DNA of 64,000 bases from Betaproteobacteria bacterium Ga0077532 (GTDB lineage Bacteria > Pseudomonadota > Gammaproteobacteria > Burkholderiales > Ga0077523). Numbering within the stretch: position 1 is the first letter of the stretch; each line of letters opens with the position of its first letter. Location: NCBI GenBank assembly GCA_001464895.1, contig LNEE01000062.1, positions 376,333 through 440,332 on the forward strand, given 5' to 3'. Shown here in pieces: positions 44,445-53,950 of the stretch. A model generated the notes under the pieces. That model searched no databases and had not been told where the DNA came from. It was given only the letters and a program-made list of their open reading frames with translations. The translations under genes were made by a program, and so were the position numbers.

Positions 44445-47400
44445 ATGATGGAACTCGTGCGGCTGGCGTTGCGCCGGCCGTACACGGTCGCGGTGCTCTC
44501 GCTGCTCGTGCTGCTGCTCGGCGCGATTGCCGCAACGCGGATGATCGTCGACTTCTTCCCCAAGATCGACATTCCGGTCGTCTTCGTCGGCTGGCAGTAC
44601 AGCGGCCTCTCCGCCGAAGAGATGGAACGCCGCGTCGTGATCATCTCCGAGCGCGCGTACTCCACCACCGTCGCCGGCATCGAGCGCATCGAATCCAACT
44701 GCATTCCGGGCGTCGGTCTCGTGAAGGTCTTCTTCCACCCGGGCATGGACATCGGCGCAGCCATCGCGCAGATCAACGCCATCAACGGCACCATCCTCCG
44801 GATCCTGCCGCCCGGCATCTCACCGCCGGTCATCATCCAGTACAGCCCGGCCACCGTGCCGATCGTGAACATGACCTTCGCCAGCAAGACGCTGCCGGAA
44901 GGTCGAATGTTCGACCACGCGTTCAACTTCGTGCGCGTGAAGCTCTTCACGGTCCCCGGCCTGCAGGTGCCCGCGCCCTTCGGCGGCCGGCTGCGCCAGA
45001 TCTCCGTGGACCTCGACCCGACGCGCATGACCGCGAAGGGCGTCTCGCCGAACGACGTCGTCCAGGCCGTCACCAACTACAACATCCTGATCCCGTCGGG
45101 CACGGCGCGCATCGGCACGACCGACTACAACATCCTGATGAACTCCAGCCCGGCGACGGTGGAGGAGTTCAACCGCATCCCGCTGAAGGTCGCGGGCCGC
45201 ATCCCGACGATGGTCGGCGACGTGGCGAAGGTGGAGGACGGCTTCGCGGTCCAGAGCAATATCGTCCATGTGGACGGCCGGCGGGCCACGTACCTCACCA
45301 TCCTCAAGCACGCCGATGCGTCCAGCCTGAAGGTGGTCGACGGCGTGAAGGCGCTGCTGGAGGAGGTGCGCGCCGGTGCCCGGGCCGCCGGCCTCGCGGA
45401 CATGGACGTCACGCTCGACTTCGACCAATCCCAGTTCGTCCGCGCGGCCATCCGCAACGTGACGACCGAGGCCGTGCTCGCTTCGCTGCTCGTGTCGCTG
45501 ATGATCCTGCTGTTCCTCGGAAGCTGGCGGAACACCATCGTCGTCATCACGTCGATTCCGTGCGCGATGTTCGCCGGCATCATCTGCCTGTACCTCACCG
45601 GCCAGACCATCAACCTGATGACGCTCGGCGGCCTCGCGCTCGCCACGGGCATCCTGGTGGACGACGCCACCGTCGCGGTGGAGAACATCCATCGCCACCG
45701 CGCCATGGGCGAGCCGCTCACCGTGGCCATCATCGAGGGCTCGCGCGAGGTCGCGGTGCCCCGGACCATGGCGACGCTCGCCATCTGCATCGTGTTCTTC
45801 CCGGTGTCGTTCCTCTACGGCGCGTCGAAGTTCCTGTTCGTCCCGCTCGCGCTCGCGGTGGTTTTCTCGCTGCTCGCCTCGTACATCCTGTCGTTCACGC
45901 TGGTGCCGATGCTCTCCCGCCAGCTCCTCGTGAACGAGCGCGCCGACCACGGCCACGGCGGAACCGGGTTCGGCGCCCGCTTCAACGCCGCGCGCGATCG
46001 CATGCTCGAGGGGCTCACCAGCTTCTACGCGGGCATCCTCACGATGGTGATGCACCACCGCGTCACGATGATCGTCATCGTGATGGCGTTCACGGCGGTC
46101 AGCCTGGGTTTGGGCAAGGTCGTGGGCACCGACTTCTTCCCGTCGCCGGACGTCGGGATCATGAAGCTCCACTACCGCGCGCCCATCGGCACGCGCATCG
46201 AAGAGACCGAGAAGCTCGTCCTCGCCGTGCAGGACGACATCCGCCGCATCGTTCCCGAGGCCGAGGTCGACCGCATCAACGCGATGATCGGCGTGCCCAT
46301 CTTCTTCAACCTCGCGATGGTGCCCACCGACAACATCAGCGGGATGGACGCCGAGATCCTGATCCTGCTGAAGAAGCCGCACGCGCCGGTGCAGCACTAC
46401 ATGCGCGAGATCCGCCGTCAGCTGCCGCAGAAGTACCCCGGGTCCGACTTCTACTTCCAGAACGCGGACATCGTCACGCAGGTGCTCAACTTCGGCCTGC
46501 CCGCGCCCATCGACATCCAGGTGCAGGACGCCAACTTCGATCGCGCCCAGGGCTACGCGTCCCGCGTGAAGCGCGCCATCGAGGAGACGCCCGGCGCCAC
46601 CGACGTGCGTCAGATGCAGGTGCTGAACTACCCGGCGCTCAAGGTCGATGTCGACCGCCTGCGCGCGGCACGCCTCGGCCTCACGCAGCGCGACGTCGCC
46701 ACCAGCGCGCTCGTCTCGCTGTCGTCCAGCGCGATCATCAGCCCCTCGTACTTCCTCAACCCGAACGGCGTGAACTACACCGTCTCGATCCAGACGCCGC
46801 CGGAACGCCTCGCGAGCGTCGAGTCGATCATGGCCACGCCCATCACCCCGGTCCTCACGCCCCTCGCGACGCTGGCCCGCGAGCGCCGGCTCGGTGACGT
46901 CCCCGGCGCCCCGGTCGTGGCCCTCGGCAACATCGCGACGATCAAGCCCGAGACCAGCTACCAGTCGGTCTCGCACTACACCGTGCAGCGCGTGATCGAC
47001 ATCGCAGCGAACGTCGACGGCCGCGACCTCGGCAGCACCGTGCGCGACATCCAGAAGAAGATCGACGAGATCACCGGCGAGGAGGATTTCCCCAAGACCG
47101 CCAAGATCGTCGTCCGCGGTCAGTACGAGGTGATGATGTCCTCGTTCGAGAGTCTCGGGCTCGGCCTCGTTCTCGCGATCGTGCTGGTGTATGCGCTGCT
47201 CGTCGTGCTGTTCCAGTCGTGGACCGACCCCTTCATCATCATGATGGCCGTGCCCGGTGCGCTCATCGGCATCCTGTGGATGCTCGTGCTGACCGGCACC
47301 TCGCTCAACGTGATGTCGCTGATGGGCGCCATCATGGCCGTCGGTATCGGCGTGTCGAACTCCATCCTCGTGGTGAGCTTCGCGAACGACTATCGCGTAG

Positions 47401-47699
47401 CCAACCCCGGCGTCTCCGTCGTCGCTGCCGCCATCGAAGCCGGCCGCACCCGCCTGCGCCCCGTGCTGATGACGGCGCTCGCGATGATCATCGGCATGAT
47501 CCCCATGGCCATGGGTCTGGGCGAGGGCGGTGAGCAGAACGCGCCGCTCGGCACTGCCGTCATCGGGGGCCTGATCCTCGCCACCGTCTCCACCCTGTTC
47601 GTCGTGCCGGTCGTGTACTCGCTGCTCCGCCGGCGCATGCCGACCCTGCACACGCTCGACGAGCGCTTCGCCCGGGAAGCCGGCGGCGACGCGGTCTAG
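44445..47699 (+). CDS. RND-family efflux permease
   Basis: A 1084-residue inner-membrane pump with 12 predicted helices in two halves, each with a large periplasmic loop. The TM4 proton-relay motif GILVDDATVAVENI carries paired aspartates, and the second half ends GGLILATVSTLFVVPVVYSL. It resembles the HAE/AcrB-like branch of multidrug or lipid-type pumps with atypically conserved hydrophobic porter domains. The order is permease then adaptor, without an outer-membrane factor. AAGGAG is eight bases upstream. Confidence 0.95.
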   Translation: MMELVRLALRRPYTVAVLSLLVLLLGAIAATRMIVDFFPKIDIPVVFVGWQYSGLSAEEMERRVVIISERAYSTTVAGIERIESNCIPGVGLVKVFFHPGMDIGAAIAQINAINGTILRILPPGISPPVIIQYSPATVPIVNMTFASKTLPEGRMFDHAFNFVRVKLFTVPGLQVPAPFGGRLRQISVDLDPTRMTAKGVSPNDVVQAVTNYNILIPSGTARIGTTDYNILMNSSPATVEEFNRIPLKVAGRIPTMVGDVAKVEDGFAVQSNIVHVDGRRATYLTILKHADASSLKVVDGVKALLEEVRAGARAAGLADMDVTLDFDQSQFVRAAIRNVTTEAVLASLLVSLMILLFLGSWRNTIVVITSIPCAMFAGIICLYLTGQTINLMTLGGLALATGILVDDATVAVENIHRHRAMGEPLTVAIIEGSREVAVPRTMATLAICIVFFPVSFLYGASKFLFVPLALAVVFSLLASYILSFTLVPMLSRQLLVNERADHGHGGTGFGARFNAARDRMLEGLTSFYAGILTMVMHHRVTMIVIVMAFTAVSLGLGKVVGTDFFPSPDVGIMKLHYRAPIGTRIEETEKLVLAVQDDIRRIVPEAEVDRINAMIGVPIFFNLAMVPTDNISGMDAEILILLKKPHAPVQHYMREIRRQLPQKYPGSDFYFQNADIVTQVLNFGLPAPIDIQVQDANFDRAQGYASRVKRAIEETPGATDVRQMQVLNYPALKVDVDRLRAARLGLTQRDVATSALVSLSSSAIISPSYFLNPNGVNYTVSIQTPPERLASVESIMATPITPVLTPLATLARERRLGDVPGAPVVALGNIATIKPETSYQSVSHYTVQRVIDIAANVDGRDLGSTVRDIQKKIDEITGEEDFPKTAKIVVRGQYEVMMSSFESLGLGLVLAIVLVYALLVVLFQSWTDPFIIMMAVPGALIGILWMLVLTGTSLNVMSLMGAIMAVGIGVSNSILVVSFANDYRVANPGVSVVAAAIEAGRTRLRPVLMTALAMIIGMIPMAMGLGEGGEQNAPLGTAVIGGLILATVSTLFVVPVVYSLLRRRMPTLHTLDERFAREAGGDAV

Positions 47700-47712
47700 G
47701 AAGGATCCCACC

Positions 47713-48870
47713 ATGCAGAACGAAAAGCGTTCCTTCGCCGTCTTCCTCGTGATCGGGGTCATCCTGATCGCCGCCGCCGGTGGTGCTGCGTGGCATTTCT
47801 GGAAAGGCCGCGAAGCCCGCGACGCCGCGCAGTCGAACGAGAAGGCCGCCCAGCTCGACGCCGGTCCTTCCGTCGTCGTCGCGAAGGCGGTGCAGGGCCC
47901 CGACGTGCGCCGCCTGAACCTCGTGGGCGAGGCCGCGCCGATCCAGTCGACCACGCTCTACAGCAAGGTGGGCGGCTACCTGGCGCGCATCACCGTCGAC
48001 GTCGGCGACAGCGTGAAAGCCGGCCAGCTCATCGCCGAGATCAACGCACCGGAGATCGACGCGCAGGTGGCCACCATCGCCGCGGGTCTGGAGAACAAGC
48101 GCCGCCTCGCGCAGCGTGCGCGCGAACTGACCAAGCAGGGTTTCTTCTCCCAGCAGGCACTCGACAACGCCGAGAACGAAGTGCGCGTCGCGCAGGCGCA
48201 GATTGGCGAACTGCGCACGCTGGGGGCTTACCGCCTCGTGAAGGCGCCGTTCAATGGCGTCGTCACCAACCGCTTCGCGGACCCCGGCGCACTTGTGCAG
48301 AACGCCTCCGCCAACCAGGCGGCTGCGCAACCTCTCGTGAGCATCGCCGACGTCTCGCGTCTCAAGGTCACGGTGTTCGCCGACCAGGTCGACGCGCCTC
48401 AGGTGAAGGCCGGTCTCGAGGTCGAGGTGTCCGACGCCGCGGCGCCCGATCGCAAGGTGACAGGCCGCGTGACCCGCGTCTCCGGCGAACTCGATTCCCG
48501 CACGCGCACGCGCCGCGCCGAGATCGAGTTCGACAACGCCGCCGATGTCTTCCTGCCCGGCAGCTTCCTCAACGTGGCGATCCTCATCCCCGCCACCAGC
48601 TACGTCGAAGTGCCCGCAGGCGCGCTGGTCACGCGCGAGAAGAAGACGTTCGTCGCCGTCGTCGACGCCGACCACCGCATCCACTACACGCCCATCTCAG
48701 TCGCGGGCACCGACGGCAAGACCGTGCGCATCGAGAGCGGCCTGGACATCGGCACGCCGGTCGCACTGAGTCCGCCGACGAGCCTGGCAGACGGGGGGCG
48801 CATCACGCCACAAAGCCCGCCGGGGGCGCCGAAGGCCCCTGCTGCAGCCGAAGCGCCGAAGAAGCCGTAG
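47713..48870 (+). CDS. RND periplasmic adaptor (membrane fusion protein)
   Basis: 385 residues: an N-terminal membrane anchor (VFLVIGVILIAAAGGAAWHF), biotinyl-lipoyl domain (YLARITVDVGDSVKAGQLIA), a helical hairpin (RRLAQRARELTKQGFFSQQA) and beta-barrel/MPD segments, ending in an Ala/Pro/Lys tail. It couples the RND permease 13 bp upstream to an outer-membrane channel encoded elsewhere. A weak CCTCGC/GCGAGG hairpin (48888-48906) follows the stop. Confidence 0.94.
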   Translation: MQNEKRSFAVFLVIGVILIAAAGGAAWHFWKGREARDAAQSNEKAAQLDAGPSVVVAKAVQGPDVRRLNLVGEAAPIQSTTLYSKVGGYLARITVDVGDSVKAGQLIAEINAPEIDAQVATIAAGLENKRRLAQRARELTKQGFFSQQALDNAENEVRVAQAQIGELRTLGAYRLVKAPFNGVVTNRFADPGALVQNASANQAAAQPLVSIADVSRLKVTVFADQVDAPQVKAGLEVEVSDAAAPDRKVTGRVTRVSGELDSRTRTRRAEIEFDNAADVFLPGSFLNVAILIPATSYVEVPAGALVTREKKTFVAVVDADHRIHYTPISVAGTDGKTVRIESGLDIGTPVALSPPTSLADGGRITPQSPPGAPKAPAAAEAPKKP

Positions 48871-48910
48871 GGGCTGACCTGCGCGGGCCTCGCGATGATG
48901 GCGAGGGTTG

Positions 48911-49465
48911 CGCGGCGATCGCTTGGGCGCAGCGGCGCATCCAGGAACGCGGGCGTCGAGCTGTAGCTCGACCCACGGGGATCTCCGGACATCGAGCGTT
49001 TCCACTTCCAAACGGTTTCGTGGGTCGAGCAATAGCTCGACGCGGCGATGGCTTGGGCGCAGCGGCGAATCCAGGGACGCGGGCGTCGAGCTGTAGCTCG
49101 ACCTACGGGGATCGCCGCGCATCGAGCGTCACCACGACCAAACGCCTTCGTGGGTCGAGCAATAGCTCGACGCGGCGATGGCTTGAGCGCAGCGGCGCAT
49201 CCAGGAACGCGGGCGTCGAGCTGTAGCTCGACCTACGGGGATCGCCGCGCATCGAGCGTCACCACGACCAAACGCCTTCGTGGGTCGAGCATAGCTCGAC
49301 GCGGCGATGGCTTGAGCGCAGCGGCGAATCCAGGAACGCGGGCGTCGAGCTGTAGCTCGACCCACGGGGATCTCCGGACATCGAGCGTTTCCACTTCCAA
49401 ACGGCTTCGTGGGTCGAGCAATCGCTCGACGCGGCGAGGGCCTGGGCGCAGCGGCGAATCCAGGG
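48911..49465. repeat. REP/BIME-type tandem array, four ~130-bp units plus a partial unit
   Basis: Units begin at 48911, 49041, 49171 and 49300 (130, 130, 129 and 130 bp); a fifth starts at 49430 and decays. Each unit holds two palindromes in opposite orientation: GTCGAGCT-GT-AGCTCGAC (48955-48972 in unit 1) and GTCGAGC-AATA-GCTCGAC (49024-49041). Each palindrome carries GTGG or GTAG at its foot, the hallmark of RAYT-recognised REP sequences. Spacer segments come in two types, arranged A-B-B-A across the units. In one copy (unit 3) a base is missing from the second loop. Confidence 0.9.
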
Positions 49466-49680
49466 ACACCGCGATGGCCTGGGCGCTGGGCCGCCTCCAC
49501 GCCGGAACGAACCTGCATGCCGCACTGCACGATTCCTCGATCCGTTCGCCGCCCATCCCGCCGCCTTTCGCCCGCGCGACGCAGACCGCCCTCCGTACGA
49601 CACCATCACAGGGGTCGATCCCTTGCCGTGCGCATGACACCATCGCAGTTCGCCCACACCACGAACTCGGGATCCACGCC
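49466..49680 (+). other. Gene-free stretch upstream of TRAP operon
   Basis: Between the repeat array and the dctP-like gene there is a degenerate echo of the array (GATGGCCTGGGCG near 49482) and then GC-rich DNA. I see no clear -10/-35 or ribosome site apart from a modest GGGATCC before the ATG. Confidence 0.5.
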
Positions 49681-50658
49681 ATGAATCGCAGACATTTCCT
49701 GGGCGCTGCCGCTGCGCTCACTCTCGCGAGGCCCGCCATGGCCGAGGGTGTCGCGCTCCGCGGCGCCTCGCATCTGGGCGAGGAGCACGTCTATTCGCGC
49801 GCGATGAAGCACTTCATGGAGCTGGTCGTGAAGTACGCCGGCCAGCCCGTTTCCACCGTGGTGCAGCGCAACGGCGAGCTGGGGTCGGACAAGGATTTCT
49901 TCATCTACATGAACCAGGGCATCTCGGTGGACAGCGGGATCATCTCGCCCGCGCACATGGCCACCTTCGCCCGCTCGGCACCGCTCATGGATCTGCCGTT
50001 CCTCTTCCGCGACGTCGCGCACTGGGAACGCGCGCTGGAGGCCGATGCCTTGAAGCCCATCGCCGACGAGATCGCGAAGAAGGCGGATGTCATGGTGCTC
50101 GGTTACGCCGGCGGCGGCGTGCGGCACATCGTCTCGAACCGGCCTGTGCACAACCTCGCCGAGCTGAAGGGGTTGAAGCTTCGCGTGCAGGCGGCACCGA
50201 TCCACTCGCGCATCTTCCAGGCGATGGGGGTGGCCCCGGCGGTCATCGCGTATCCCGAGGTCTACAACGCCATCCAGAGCGGTGTCATCAACGGGCTGGA
50301 GAACGAGCCCGCAGGCATCGAGCAGATGAAGTTCTACGAGGTCGCGAAGTACATCGCGCTCACCGCGCACACGGTCACCGTGCGGCCGCTTTGCTTCTCC
50401 GGGAAGGCGTTCCGCAAGCTGCCGCCCAAGGTCCAGGAGGCCGTGGTGCGCGCCGGTCGCGAGGCCTCGGTCTTCGCGCGGAAGACCGAGGTGCAGGAAG
50501 ATCGTGCGCGACTCGAGCAGATGGCGAAGTCCGGCCGCGTCGAGCTGGTGAAGTTCACCGATATCGCCCGTGCCGAGCAGCTCGTGAAGCCCATCACCCA
50601 GGCCTACGTGAAGCAGGTCGGGGCCGAGGCGATCTACGCCCGCATCGTTTCGCTGTAG
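49681..50658 (+). CDS. TRAP transporter substrate-binding protein (DctP-type)
   Basis: 325 residues with a twin-Arg-like leader (MNRRHFLGAAAALTLARPAM; RRHFLG suggests a possible Tat signal). DctP features include HLGEEHVYSRAMKHFMELV, LAELKGLKLRVQAAPIHSRI with the carboxylate-binding Arg, and YNAIQSGVINGLENEP. The following DctQ, DctM and uronate-dehydrogenase-like genes suggest sugar acids as ligands. A frame through the REP array upstream is not part of the gene. Confidence 0.95.
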   Translation: MNRRHFLGAAAALTLARPAMAEGVALRGASHLGEEHVYSRAMKHFMELVVKYAGQPVSTVVQRNGELGSDKDFFIYMNQGISVDSGIISPAHMATFARSAPLMDLPFLFRDVAHWERALEADALKPIADEIAKKADVMVLGYAGGGVRHIVSNRPVHNLAELKGLKLRVQAAPIHSRIFQAMGVAPAVIAYPEVYNAIQSGVINGLENEPAGIEQMKFYEVAKYIALTAHTVTVRPLCFSGKAFRKLPPKVQEAVVRAGREASVFARKTEVQEDRARLEQMAKSGRVELVKFTDIARAEQLVKPITQAYVKQVGAEAIYARIVSL

Positions 50659-50662
50659 ATCC

Positions 50663-51145
50663 ATGAAGCGTGTCCTCGTCTGGATGGACCGGGTCGTCGC
50701 TGCCCTCGGCGCGCTGCTCCTGCTCGCGCTGCTCGTGCCCGTGTCGATCCAGGTGTTCGCGCGTCTGGTACCGGACATCGAGACACCGTTGTGGACCGAG
50801 GAAGCCGCGCGATTCCTCCTGGTGTGGCTCGTCATGGTCGGTTCGCTCCACGCGCTGCGGCGGGGCAACCATTTCACCGTCGATGTGCTGCCGACGCTCG
50901 GCCCTTCCGCGGCGCGCGTCGTCCGGATCCTCGGGCACTCGATCGTTCTCGCGTTCGGTGCCTTCTTCGTCTGGTACGGCATCGACTTCGTGCGCTTCGG
51001 CTGGGACCAGACCTCCGAGGTCGCCGACTGGCCGCTGTGGATCCTCTTCCTCGCGTGGCCCGTGGCCGGTGCGTTCTGGATGCTCTTCTCGATCCTGTCG
51101 GCGCTGCGGCCCGTGGGCAGCGGGGACGATCGGAGTCGGCCGTGA
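50663..51145 (+). CDS. TRAP transporter small permease (DctQ-type)
   Basis: 160 residues with four hydrophobic helices and the DctQ signature LWTEEAARFLLVWLVMVGSL. It is 4 bp after dctP and overlaps dctM (GTGA). It forms the membrane complex with DctM. Confidence 0.93.
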   Translation: MKRVLVWMDRVVAALGALLLLALLVPVSIQVFARLVPDIETPLWTEEAARFLLVWLVMVGSLHALRRGNHFTVDVLPTLGPSAARVVRILGHSIVLAFGAFFVWYGIDFVRFGWDQTSEVADWPLWILFLAWPVAGAFWMLFSILSALRPVGSGDDRSRP

Positions 51146-52446
51146 GTCAGGGCTTCGCGATCACCATTCTCTTCTCGGCATTCTTCACGTTGATGGTGCT
51201 GCGGGTGCCGATCGCGTTCGCGCTCGGCGTCGCATGCGTGCCGCTGGTGATGTTCGATCCGCGCTTGAGCCCGATGGTCGTGTTCAACGAGTCGTTCAAG
51301 TCCTTCAACTCGTTCATCCTGCTCGCCGTGCCGTTCTTCCTGCTGTCCGCGCAGCTCATGAACGTGGGCGGCATCACGCAGCGCCTCCTGCGGCTCTCGC
51401 GCTCGCTCGTGGGTCACCGGCCGGGCGGTCTCGCGCAGGTGAACGTCCTGCTGTCGGTCTTCTTCGCGGGCATCTCCGGGTCCGCCACGGCCGATGCCGC
51501 CAGCCAGGGCAAGCTCTTCATCCACGCGCAAGTGAAGGAGGGCTACAGCCCGGGCTTCTCGGTCGCCGTGACCGCCGTGAGTTCGCTGCTCTCCGCGGTG
51601 ATCCCCCCATCGATCATGATGGTCGTGTGGGCGGGCGTGATGCCCGTGTCGGTGGGCGGCCTCTTCGTCGCCGGCGTGATGCCCGGGCTGGTGCTCGCCG
51701 GCGCGATGATGCTCGTGGTTCACCACACCTCGGTGCGACGCGGCTATCCGACCCACGAGAAGTCGACGTGGCCGGACCGACTCGCGGCGACCGTGTCCGC
51801 GATTCCCGCGATGATGACGCCCGTCATCATCATCGGCGGCAAGGTGTTCGGTTGGTTCACCGCCACCGAGGCCTCGGTGATCGCGGTGCTCTACGCGCTG
51901 GCGCTCTCGTGCATCGTCTATCGCGAGGTCGGCCTGCGTCAGCTCGCCACCGCGTTCGCCGAGACGGCCGAGATGTCCGGCGCCATCCTGCTCTGCGTCG
52001 GCACGGCGTCGGTGTTCGGCTGGCTGCTCGCGTTCCACCAGGTGCCGCAGTATCTGCTGCAGGCCGCGACCAGCTGGCAGCTCGGACCGCTCGGCGCGGG
52101 CCTGTTCGTGGCGGGTGTGTTCCTCGTCGTCGGCTGCTTCCTCGATGCGATCCCGGCCATCATCATCGTCGGCACGCTGCTCGAACCCATGGCCCGGGCG
52201 TCGGGCCTCGACTCGCTGCACTACGCACTGATCGGCATCGTCTCGCTCGCGTTCGGTCTCGTGACGCCACCCTACGGCCTGTGCCTGCTCATCTGCTGTT
52301 CCATCGCGAAGGTGCGCATCGGCGAGGTGATGCGCGACTTCCTGATGTTCCTGCTGCCCTGTCTCGTCGTGCTGCTGACCATCATCGCGTTCCCGGGGGT
52401 CTACCTCTGGCCGGTGAAGATGTTCGGTCCGGCGCTGCTCGACTGA
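51142..52446 (+). CDS. TRAP transporter large permease (DctM-type)
   Basis: 434 residues starting GTG inside the dctQ stop. About twelve hydrophobic segments; DctM motifs GISGSATADAASQGKLF, SAVIPPSIMMVVWAG and GLVTPPYGLCLLI are intact. It is the ion-coupled sugar-acid channel with DctQ and DctP. Confidence 0.95.
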   Translation: MSQGFAITILFSAFFTLMVLRVPIAFALGVACVPLVMFDPRLSPMVVFNESFKSFNSFILLAVPFFLLSAQLMNVGGITQRLLRLSRSLVGHRPGGLAQVNVLLSVFFAGISGSATADAASQGKLFIHAQVKEGYSPGFSVAVTAVSSLLSAVIPPSIMMVVWAGVMPVSVGGLFVAGVMPGLVLAGAMMLVVHHTSVRRGYPTHEKSTWPDRLAATVSAIPAMMTPVIIIGGKVFGWFTATEASVIAVLYALALSCIVYREVGLRQLATAFAETAEMSGAILLCVGTASVFGWLLAFHQVPQYLLQAATSWQLGPLGAGLFVAGVFLVVGCFLDAIPAIIIVGTLLEPMARASGLDSLHYALIGIVSLAFGLVTPPYGLCLLICCSIAKVRIGEVMRDFLMFLLPCLVVLLTIIAFPGVYLWPVKMFGPALLD

Positions 52447-52489
52447 CGCCTGCAGCCGCCGCCTCCTACCACCCATGAAGGGAACTGCC

Positions 52490-53278
52490 ATGAAGACCGT
52501 GATGATCACCGGTGCCGCCGGCCTCGTCGGTGGCGCACTCCGCGAGCGCCTGCGCGCGCACTATCGCCTGGTTCTGCTCGACCGCGTCGCCATCGCGCCA
52601 CTCGCCGAGGGCGAGACGGCCGTGCAGTGCGACATCCGGGACGCCGCGGCGCTGCGAGCGGCGATGCAGGGCGTCGACGCCGTCGTGCATCTCGCGGGCG
52701 AACCCACCGAGGCCGCGTGGGATGCCATCCGCGAAGCGAACATCGAGGGCTGCTACCAGACGGTGGAGGCAGCACGCCTGGCTGGTGTGCGCCGCTTCGT
52801 GTTCGCATCGTCGAACCATGCCATCGGCTATCACCCGCGCACCGAAACGCTGGACCCGGACTGCACCACGCGGCCCGACACGCGCTACGGACTCTCGAAA
52901 GTCTTCGGCGAGGCGCTGCTCAGCCTCTACGCGGACAAGTTCGGCCTCACCTCGGTGTCCCTGCGCATCGGTACGGTCCTGAACCCCGACGCGCCGCGCG
53001 AACTGCGACATCTCTCGACGTGGCTGAGCCATCGCGATCTCGCGCAGCTCGTGCGCTGCTCGATCGAGGCCGACATCCACTACGAGATCGCGTGGGGCGT
53101 CTCGGCGAACACGCGCAAGTGGTGGCGCGACCAGAGCGCCGAGCGGTTGGGCTATCACCCGCAGGACAACGCCGAGACCTTCGCGGCGCAGTTCGGCGAG
53201 ATCGATGCCGCCGCCGACAACCCCGTCGCCCTCGCGCATCAGGGCGGTGTCTTCTGCTCGTGGGAGCGGGATCGATGA
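52490..53278 (+). CDS. Uronate dehydrogenase-like NAD-dependent oxidoreductase
   Basis: 262 residues, extended SDR: TGAAGLVGGAL at the N-terminus, then VFASSNHAIGYHPRTETLDP, YxxxK in RYGLSKVFGEALL and LRHLSTWLSHRDLAQLVRCS. These segments are characteristic of bacterial uronate dehydrogenase (Udh), which oxidises galacturonate/glucuronate to the aldaro-lactone. Coupling to the TRAP importer supports that. AAGGGAA precedes ATG 52490; ATG 52475 is an alternative. It overlaps the next gene (ATGA). Confidence 0.88.
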   Translation: MKTVMITGAAGLVGGALRERLRAHYRLVLLDRVAIAPLAEGETAVQCDIRDAAALRAAMQGVDAVVHLAGEPTEAAWDAIREANIEGCYQTVEAARLAGVRRFVFASSNHAIGYHPRTETLDPDCTTRPDTRYGLSKVFGEALLSLYADKFGLTSVSLRIGTVLNPDAPRELRHLSTWLSHRDLAQLVRCSIEADIHYEIAWGVSANTRKWWRDQSAERLGYHPQDNAETFAAQFGEIDAAADNPVALAHQGGVFCSWERDR

Positions 53279-53937
53279 CCGCCACACTGCATCTCGCTTT
53301 CGCGAGCGGCGAGGCCGAGGCCGGTGCGGTGATCCGGTCGGAGACCGACACGATCGCCGAGCTGATCGTCGCGATCGGCGGTGATCTCGAGGTGGAAGGG
53401 GCCGGGCACGTGACGCGCCTCGCCGGCCCCGGCGCCACGTTCGTGCACGGCGCGGGGACCACGGTGCGGATGCCCGTTGCGGGTCACTGCATGGTGTGGC
53501 GCCTGTCGTCGCAGCCGATCGAAGGTGAAGAACTCACGCTGTCGGTGACGACCGGTTGTCCGCTGGACCGCGTCCAGGTGCTGCGCCTCGACCTCATCGA
53601 GTTCCCGCCCACCGCGGTGGCGTACTGGCACACGCACCAGGGCCCGGGCATCCGCTGCCTCACGCAGGGTTCGACGTCCGTGACCTTCGCGAGCGCCGGC
53701 CACGACCATGGTCCGTTCGAACCCTGGTACGAACCCGGTTCCGACCCGGTGCAGGTGGCGAACCTCGGCGACGACACCGCGATCGTCGCGCGGCTGCTGG
53801 CCCTTCCCGTTTCGCTCGCGGGCGGCAAGCCGTCGATCCGCTACGCGCGCGAGGAAGACGCCGGGAAGCCTCGGCTGCAGCGCTACCGCACGCTGCTCGA
53901 AGCGGTGATCGATCCGGCGGAGGTGTTCGGGGCGTGA
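53275..53937 (+). CDS. Cupin-fold protein of the TRAP/Udh operon
   Basis: 220 residues. A C-terminal cupin contains YWHTHQGPGIRCLTQGS and AGHDHGPFEPWYEPGSDPVQ, with several His/Glu candidates for metal binding; the N-terminal half is a second, degenerate beta-barrel (GPGATFVHGAGTTVRMPVAG). It is the last gene of the TRAP-udh operon, overlapping udh. A role in lactone or sugar-acid processing is inference. Confidence 0.8.
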   Translation: MTATLHLAFASGEAEAGAVIRSETDTIAELIVAIGGDLEVEGAGHVTRLAGPGATFVHGAGTTVRMPVAGHCMVWRLSSQPIEGEELTLSVTTGCPLDRVQVLRLDLIEFPPTAVAYWHTHQGPGIRCLTQGSTSVTFASAGHDHGPFEPWYEPGSDPVQVANLGDDTAIVARLLALPVSLAGGKPSIRYAREEDAGKPRLQRYRTLLEAVIDPAEVFGA

Positions 53938-53950
53938 GGCTCCGCCCGTC

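Noticed and set aside
44820-47954. Minus-strand open frame of about 1044 codons across the RND genes
   Set aside because: Antisense shadow of the permease.
48911-49465. CRISPR array
   Set aside because: The repeats are about 130 bp, contiguous, without unique spacers, and contain paired palindromes; no cas genes are present.
49048-49680. In-frame N-terminal extension of the TRAP binding protein through the repeat array
   Set aside because: The extension is encoded by non-coding repeats; the leader peptide at 49681 fits the family.
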